From Seonamhaeicola sp. S2-3 (GTDB lineage Bacteria > Bacteroidota > Bacteroidia > Flavobacteriales > Flavobacteriaceae): 64,000 nt of DNA. The notes beneath the pieces are model-generated. The model ran no database searches and was not told where the DNA came from. It was given only the letters and a program-made list of their open reading frames with translations. A program made the translations under genes and the position numbers. Positions 60,183-64,000 of the stretch are shown in pieces. The stretch is taken from assembly GCF_001971785.1 (NCBI RefSeq), contig NZ_CP019389.1, forward strand, positions 3,359,001 to 3,423,000. Direction: 5' to 3'. Each line of letters begins with the position of its first letter. Positions within the stretch are counted from its first letter, which is position 1.

Positions 60183-62249
60183 TTAGGCATTAATCCCTTC
60201 TAAATATAACAAAAATGCATATTCTAGAGCAACTTCTTTTAGGCTTTCAAACCTACCAGAAAGTCCTCCGTGTCCAGAATTCATATCTGTATGTAACAAT
60301 AATATGTTAGAGTCTGTTTTTAATTCTCTTAATTTGGCTACCCATTTGGCAGGTTCCCAATATTGCACTTGAGAGTCATGTAAGCCTGTTGTTACTAACA
60401 TATTAGGGTATGCTTTTGCTTCAACATTATCATATGGTGAGTATGATTTCATATAATCATAATACGTTTTTTTATTAGGATTTCCCCATTCATCATATTC
60501 ACCTGTGGTTAACGGAATGGTATCATCTAGCATAGTTGTTACAACATCTACAAAAGGAACTGCTGCTATAATACCATGATAAAGTTCTGGATTCATATTA
60601 ATGATTGCCCCCATAAGTAATCCTCCCGCAGAACCTCCATAAGCATATAAATGCTCTTTTGAGGTGTATTTTTGTTCTATCAAAAATTTTGAGCAATCAA
60701 TAAAATCGTAAAACGTATTCTTTTTAGTTAGGAGTTTACCATTTTCATACCAATCTCTTCCTAAATATTCGCTTCCTCTTACATGCGCTATTGCATAAAT
60801 AAAACCTCTGTCTAGTAAACTTAACCTAATAGATGAGAATGATGGATCTGTAGTAGAGCCGTATGAACCGTATGCATATTGTAATAGCGGATTTGTACCG
60901 TCTAATTCAATTCCCTTTCTATAGACTAAAGATATGGGTATTTTAACACCATCTCTAGCTGTTGCCCAAATACGTTTAGATTTATAGTTGTTTTTATTAA
61001 ACTTTCCGCCTAAAACGTCTTGCTCTTTTTTTACTTTTTGTTCTTTGGTTTTAAAATTATAATCTATTACAGAGGTAGGAGTTGTAAGAGAGTTATATAC
61101 GTAACGCAAAGTATTACTATTAAAATCTGGATTATTACCTATATAAACAGTATAAGTTTCTGAAGGAATAGATAGGTAATAATCTTCATTTCCATCCCAA
61201 CTTATAATGCGCAATTTATTTAAACCATTTTCTCGTTCATTTACTACCAAATAGTCTTTAAAAATTTCTATATCTTCAAGCAGCACATCTTTTCTATGTG
61301 GAATAACCTCTTCCCAATTATTAATGGAAGTGTTATTTTCTTTTGCTTTTAGTAATTTAAAATTTGTAGCACCATTATGATTTGTTAGAATATAAAAACA
61401 CCCATTATAATGAGCAATACTATATTCTAAATTAGGTTGACGTTCTTGAAATATTTTAAATTCACCATCTGGATTATCGGCTTTTAAAATGCGATATTCT
61501 GTTGATAACGTACTTGAAGACCCAATAATGATATATTTTCTAGATTTTGATTTATATACAAAGGTATTATAGGTATCATCTTCTTCATGATAAACCAAAA
61601 CATCATCGCTTGCTTTAGTCCCTAATTTATGCTTAAATATTTTATAAGAACGAAGCGTTACTTCATCTTTTTTAGAATAGAATAAGGTTTTATTATCATT
61701 TGCCCAAGTAATGCCTCCTGTTGTATTTTCTATTTTATCTTCTAATATTTCTCCTGTTTCTAAATTTTTAATTTGAATGGTAAATTGACGTCTGCTAACA
61801 ATATCTGTTGAAAAAGCGGCTAATTTATTATCAGGACTAATAGCAATACCTCCTAATTTAAAATAAGCATGTGCTTTGGCCATTTCATTACAATCAAAAA
61901 GTATTTCTTCTTTGGCCTCTAAAGTTTCTTTTTTTCTAGCATAAATGGGATAATCTTTCCCTTTTTCAAAACGTGTTAAATACCAATAACCATTGAGTTT
62001 ATAAGGCACTGAGGTATCATCCTCTTTTATTCTAGATTTCATCTCTTCAAATAATTCTGTTTGAAAAGATTCTGTGGGTTGCATGACTGCCTTAGTGTAT
62101 TCATTTTCAGCATTTAAATAGTCTATAACTTCTTGGTTTTCTCTTTGGTTTAACCAATAATAGTTATCTACTCTTACATCGTTATGAATCCTTAATTCTT
62201 TAGGCTTTTTAGCTGCAACTGGTGCCTTAATTTTTGTTTTCAAAAGCAA
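60183..62249 (-). CDS. S9 family oligopeptidase (oligopeptidase B-like)
   Basis: This 688-residue serine peptidase has an N-terminal beta-propeller domain and a C-terminal alpha/beta hydrolase domain. Likely catalytic residues are S540 in GGSAGG, D625 in LHDSQV and H660 in SGHGG. The length and ending match oligopeptidase B (PtrB), a cytoplasmic or periplasmic enzyme that cleaves small peptides after basic residues. There is no clear signal peptide. It stands alone, 79 bases from the divergent YbaB gene. Confidence 0.9.
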   Translation of the reverse strand: MLLKTKIKAPVAAKKPKELRIHNDVRVDNYYWLNQRENQEVIDYLNAENEYTKAVMQPTESFQTELFEEMKSRIKEDDTSVPYKLNGYWYLTRFEKGKDYPIYARKKETLEAKEEILFDCNEMAKAHAYFKLGGIAISPDNKLAAFSTDIVSRRQFTIQIKNLETGEILEDKIENTTGGITWANDNKTLFYSKKDEVTLRSYKIFKHKLGTKASDDVLVYHEEDDTYNTFVYKSKSRKYIIIGSSSTLSTEYRILKADNPDGEFKIFQERQPNLEYSIAHYNGCFYILTNHNGATNFKLLKAKENNTSINNWEEVIPHRKDVLLEDIEIFKDYLVVNERENGLNKLRIISWDGNEDYYLSIPSETYTVYIGNNPDFNSNTLRYVYNSLTTPTSVIDYNFKTKEQKVKKEQDVLGGKFNKNNYKSKRIWATARDGVKIPISLVYRKGIELDGTNPLLQYAYGSYGSTTDPSFSSIRLSLLDRGFIYAIAHVRGSEYLGRDWYENGKLLTKKNTFYDFIDCSKFLIEQKYTSKEHLYAYGGSAGGLLMGAIINMNPELYHGIIAAVPFVDVVTTMLDDTIPLTTGEYDEWGNPNKKTYYDYMKSYSPYDNVEAKAYPNMLVTTGLHDSQVQYWEPAKWVAKLRELKTDSNILLLHTDMNSGHGGLSGRFESLKEVALEYAFLLYLEGINA

Positions 62250-62328
62250 TTTTATTTATTCTTAAAATTTTAGCCCTCAAAAATATAAAAATTAAATAGC
62301 TTTGTGCTGATAAAAAAATTATAAGATT

Positions 62329-62643
62329 ATGTTTGGAGACATGATGGGTAAACTTAAAGAAACCCAAAAGAAAGTAGAAGAAACTAAAAAACGATTAGAT
62401 ACTGTTTTAGTTGATGAGCAAAGCTCTGATAAAAAATTACAGGTAACCTTAACTGCTAATAGAGAAATTAAATCTATTTCTATTGATGATACGTTACTAG
62501 AAGATAAAGAACAACTTGAAGATTACCTTATCATTACTTTAAACAAAGCTATTGAAAAAGCTACAAAAGTTAATGAAACCGAACTTGCTGCAGCTGCTAA
62601 AGCGGGTTTACCTAACATACCAGGAATGGATATGTTTAAATAA
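62329..62643 (+). CDS. YbaB/EbfC family nucleoid-associated protein
   Basis: This 104-residue protein begins [24 protein letters not shown] and has a short central sheet ([35 protein letters not shown]) and an A-rich helix ([20 protein letters not shown]). This is the YbaB/EbfC signature, a dimeric tweezer-like DNA-binding protein. It usually sits in recR-dnaX operons, but here it lies alone, with its 3' end 1 base from the convergent threonine aldolase gene. Confidence 0.9.
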   Translation: MFGDMMGKLKETQKKVEETKKRLDTVLVDEQSSDKKLQVTLTANREIKSISIDDTLLEDKEQLEDYLIITLNKAIEKATKVNETELAAAAKAGLPNIPGMDMFK

Positions 62644-62644
62644 T

Positions 62645-63661
62645 TTAAACATTTTTTAAAGCTTGTAAAACTTTTTCATGCATATCATTTGTATAGTCTA
62701 AATGGGTTACTATACGTAGCTTATGGCTTCCCATACTAATAATATGTATATTTTTTTGAGCTAACTTTTTAACAAAATTGTTTTCATCTACATCGTTATT
62801 CAATTCAAAAATAACAATATTAGTTTCAATAGGTTCAACCTTTTTAATTATAGAAAGTTTAGATAAAACTGCTCCTATTTCTTTTGCTTTATTATGATCT
62901 TCAGCCAACTTTTCTACATGATTATCTAAAGCATAAAGTCCTGCTGCTGCTAAATATCCTATTTGTCGCATATTACCTCCAAACACTTTTCGTATTCGTA
63001 AGGCATTTTTCATTATTTGCTCATCTCCCACTAAAACAGAGCCTACAGGACATCCAAGTCCTTTACTTAAACAAACCGAAATAGTATCAAATAAAGCACC
63101 GTATTGTTGTGTAGTTTCTTGTTTAGCTACCAACGCATTCCATAATCTGGCACCATCTAAATGAAAGCCCAAATTATTGTTTGCACACACTTTTTTTATT
63201 TTTTTTAATTCCTCAAAATCCCAACAAGCTCCTCCCCCTTTATTAGTAGTATTTTCTACTTCAACCATAGTAGTTTTTGCATACCAATAATCGGTAGGAT
63301 TTATAGCTTCTTTAACCTGTTCTGCTGTAAACATTCCTCTTGTGCCATCTACTAATTTACAAGACACGCCGCTATTTAATGCAGCACCACCAGACTCGTA
63401 ATTATAAATGTGTGCATATTTATCGCAAATAACCTGTTCTCCTGGTTGTGTATGTAATTTAATGGCTGTTTGGTTAGCCATGGTACCACTAGGAAAAAAC
63501 AAAGCGGTAGATTTACCAAACATATTGGCAACACGCTGTTCTAATTGGTTTACGGTTTCATCTTCTCTAAAAACATCATCACCAACTTTGGCCTGCATCA
63601 TGGCTTCTAACATGGCTTTTGTTGGCTTTGTTACGGTATCGCTTCTAAGGTCAATTATCAT
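62645..63661 (-). CDS. Low-specificity threonine aldolase
   Basis: This is a 338-residue PLP enzyme from the ATG at 63661 (MIIDLRSDTVTKPTKAM). Earlier in-frame codons to 63715 lie in the region upstream. The motif SDTVTKPT, then DDVFREDETVN, FPSGTMANQTAI, HLDGARLWNA and SVCLSKGLGCPVGS (PLP-binding Lys) are typical of GntG/LtaE threonine aldolases. It splits L-threonine or L-allo-threonine to glycine and acetaldehyde. It is convergent with the YbaB gene and divergent from prfB. Confidence 0.93.
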   Translation of the reverse strand: MIIDLRSDTVTKPTKAMLEAMMQAKVGDDVFREDETVNQLEQRVANMFGKSTALFFPSGTMANQTAIKLHTQPGEQVICDKYAHIYNYESGGAALNSGVSCKLVDGTRGMFTAEQVKEAINPTDYWYAKTTMVEVENTTNKGGGACWDFEELKKIKKVCANNNLGFHLDGARLWNALVAKQETTQQYGALFDTISVCLSKGLGCPVGSVLVGDEQIMKNALRIRKVFGGNMRQIGYLAAAGLYALDNHVEKLAEDHNKAKEIGAVLSKLSIIKKVEPIETNIVIFELNNDVDENNFVKKLAQKNIHIISMGSHKLRIVTHLDYTNDMHEKVLQALKNV

Positions 63662-63708
63662 TCTAAAATTTTTAGACAATAAAACTAAAAAAATATCCTT
63701 AGTATTTT

Positions 63709-63736
63709 TTGTCAATCACTATTAATTATATTTTTG
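63709..63736 (+). promoter_or_regulatory. Bacteroidota promoter of prfB (TTG / TATTTTTG)
   Basis: TATTTTTG at 63729-63736 is an exact -7 match. TTG at 63709-63711 is spaced by 17 bases, within the range for the phylum. The prfB ATG follows at 63755. Confidence 0.72.
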
Positions 63737-63754
63737 CTAAAAACTACATTTACT

Positions 63755-64000
63755 ATGATAACATCAGATCAAATTAAAGATCTAAATACCCGCCTTGACA
63801 AACTAAGGCACTATCTTTGACATAGATAGAAAACTTATTGAAATACAAAACGAAGAAGAACAAACTTACGACCCCAACTTTTGGGATAACCCCAAAGAAG
63901 CCGAAGTTGTTATGAAATCGCTCAGAGTTAAAAAGAAATGGGTTGAAGATTACAACAACTTAAAATCTCAAATTGAAGATTTAGAAGTGCTTTATGATTT
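63755..64000 (+). CDS. prfB: Peptide chain release factor 2, N-terminal part, with programmed +1 frameshift (right-truncated)
   Basis: The ATG at 63755 opens 21 codons that end at an in-frame TGA at 63818-63820, after ...AGG CAC TAT CTT. Skipping the T at 63818 continues the frame as GAC ATA GAT AGA, with no stop to the window end. The site CTT TGA C, with an AGG upstream, is the classic self-regulating RF2 frameshift, in which low RF2 allows the slip. The shifted frame reads DIDRKLIEIQNEEEQTYDP, a typical RF2 N-terminus. RF2 ends translation at UGA and UAA. The remainder is outside the window. Confidence 0.95.

Noticed and set aside
1-64000. Mobile elements, phage, tRNA or rRNA genes
   Set aside because: I found no transposase, integrase, phage structural gene, or clear tRNA or rRNA sequence in either strand by reading.

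Overview
This 64 kb window is chromosomal DNA from a member of the Bacteroidota, most likely a marine Flavobacteriaceae. The evidence is the AT-rich composition, promoters of the Bacteroidota type (TAnnTTTG -7 box) before many genes, a protein with a C-terminal type IX secretion (T9SS) sorting domain, a DUF4834-like protein, AlgI-type MBOAT proteins ending in FIYFQF, and a probable sulfonolipid gene pair. I saw no rRNA, tRNA, CRISPR array, transposase or insertion sequence. I did not assign a genus.

**Positions 1-15,487 (+ strand).** This is a compact surface-polysaccharide operon, cut by the left edge inside a flippase-like gene. It encodes a PP-loop ATPase-like protein, a pyruvyl transferase, four glycosyltransferases, a hexapeptide acetyltransferase, an FkbH-like protein broken by a one-base frameshift, an acyl carrier protein, two MBOAT acyltransferases each followed by a membrane-anchored SGNH protein, and an EpsG-type polymerase. 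A bidirectional terminator follows. Next come an antisense beta-helix lipoprotein (15,539-17,545) and a 660-base gap holding an 11-bp tandem repeat.

**Positions 18,209-35,061.** This is a second polysaccharide cluster: a glycosyltransferase, an ATP-grasp protein, a CapK-like adenylate-forming enzyme, a PglC-type initiating phosphoglycosyl transferase and a PglD-FemAB fusion. It then has the most unusual feature of the window: five consecutive paralogous FemAB/CelD-like acyltransferases (24,227-30,249), all sharing an extra C-terminal region. A further GNAT-like protein, a gamma-carboxylase-like (HTTM) membrane pair, an SGNH protein and a convergent MBOAT gene close the cluster. Together the two clusters suggest a glycan assembled on undecaprenyl phosphate and heavily decorated with acyl, pyruvyl and possibly amino-acid-derived groups.

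**Positions 35,229-47,129.** These are housekeeping and stress genes: an Lrp/AsnC regulator, an M14 carboxypeptidase divergent from an XRE regulator with TTTACA-nn-TGTAAA operators between them, lipoprotein and membrane hypotheticals, an MBL hydrolase, a conserved protein of unknown function, bcp, an endonuclease III without cysteines, a 47-residue ORF, an ECF sigma factor, uvrA and a JmjC/cupin protein.

**Positions 47,309-64,000.** A secreted Arg/Ser/Asn-rich protein sits behind a sigma54-like promoter. A minus-strand group follows (DUF4834, YfhO-like, glycosyltransferase, flippase). Then come a beta-barrel-like protein, a GNAT protein, a T9SS cargo protein, the oxoamine synthase and cysteine-synthase-like pair, an oligopeptidase, a YbaB protein, threonine aldolase, and the start of prfB with its programmed +1 frameshift.
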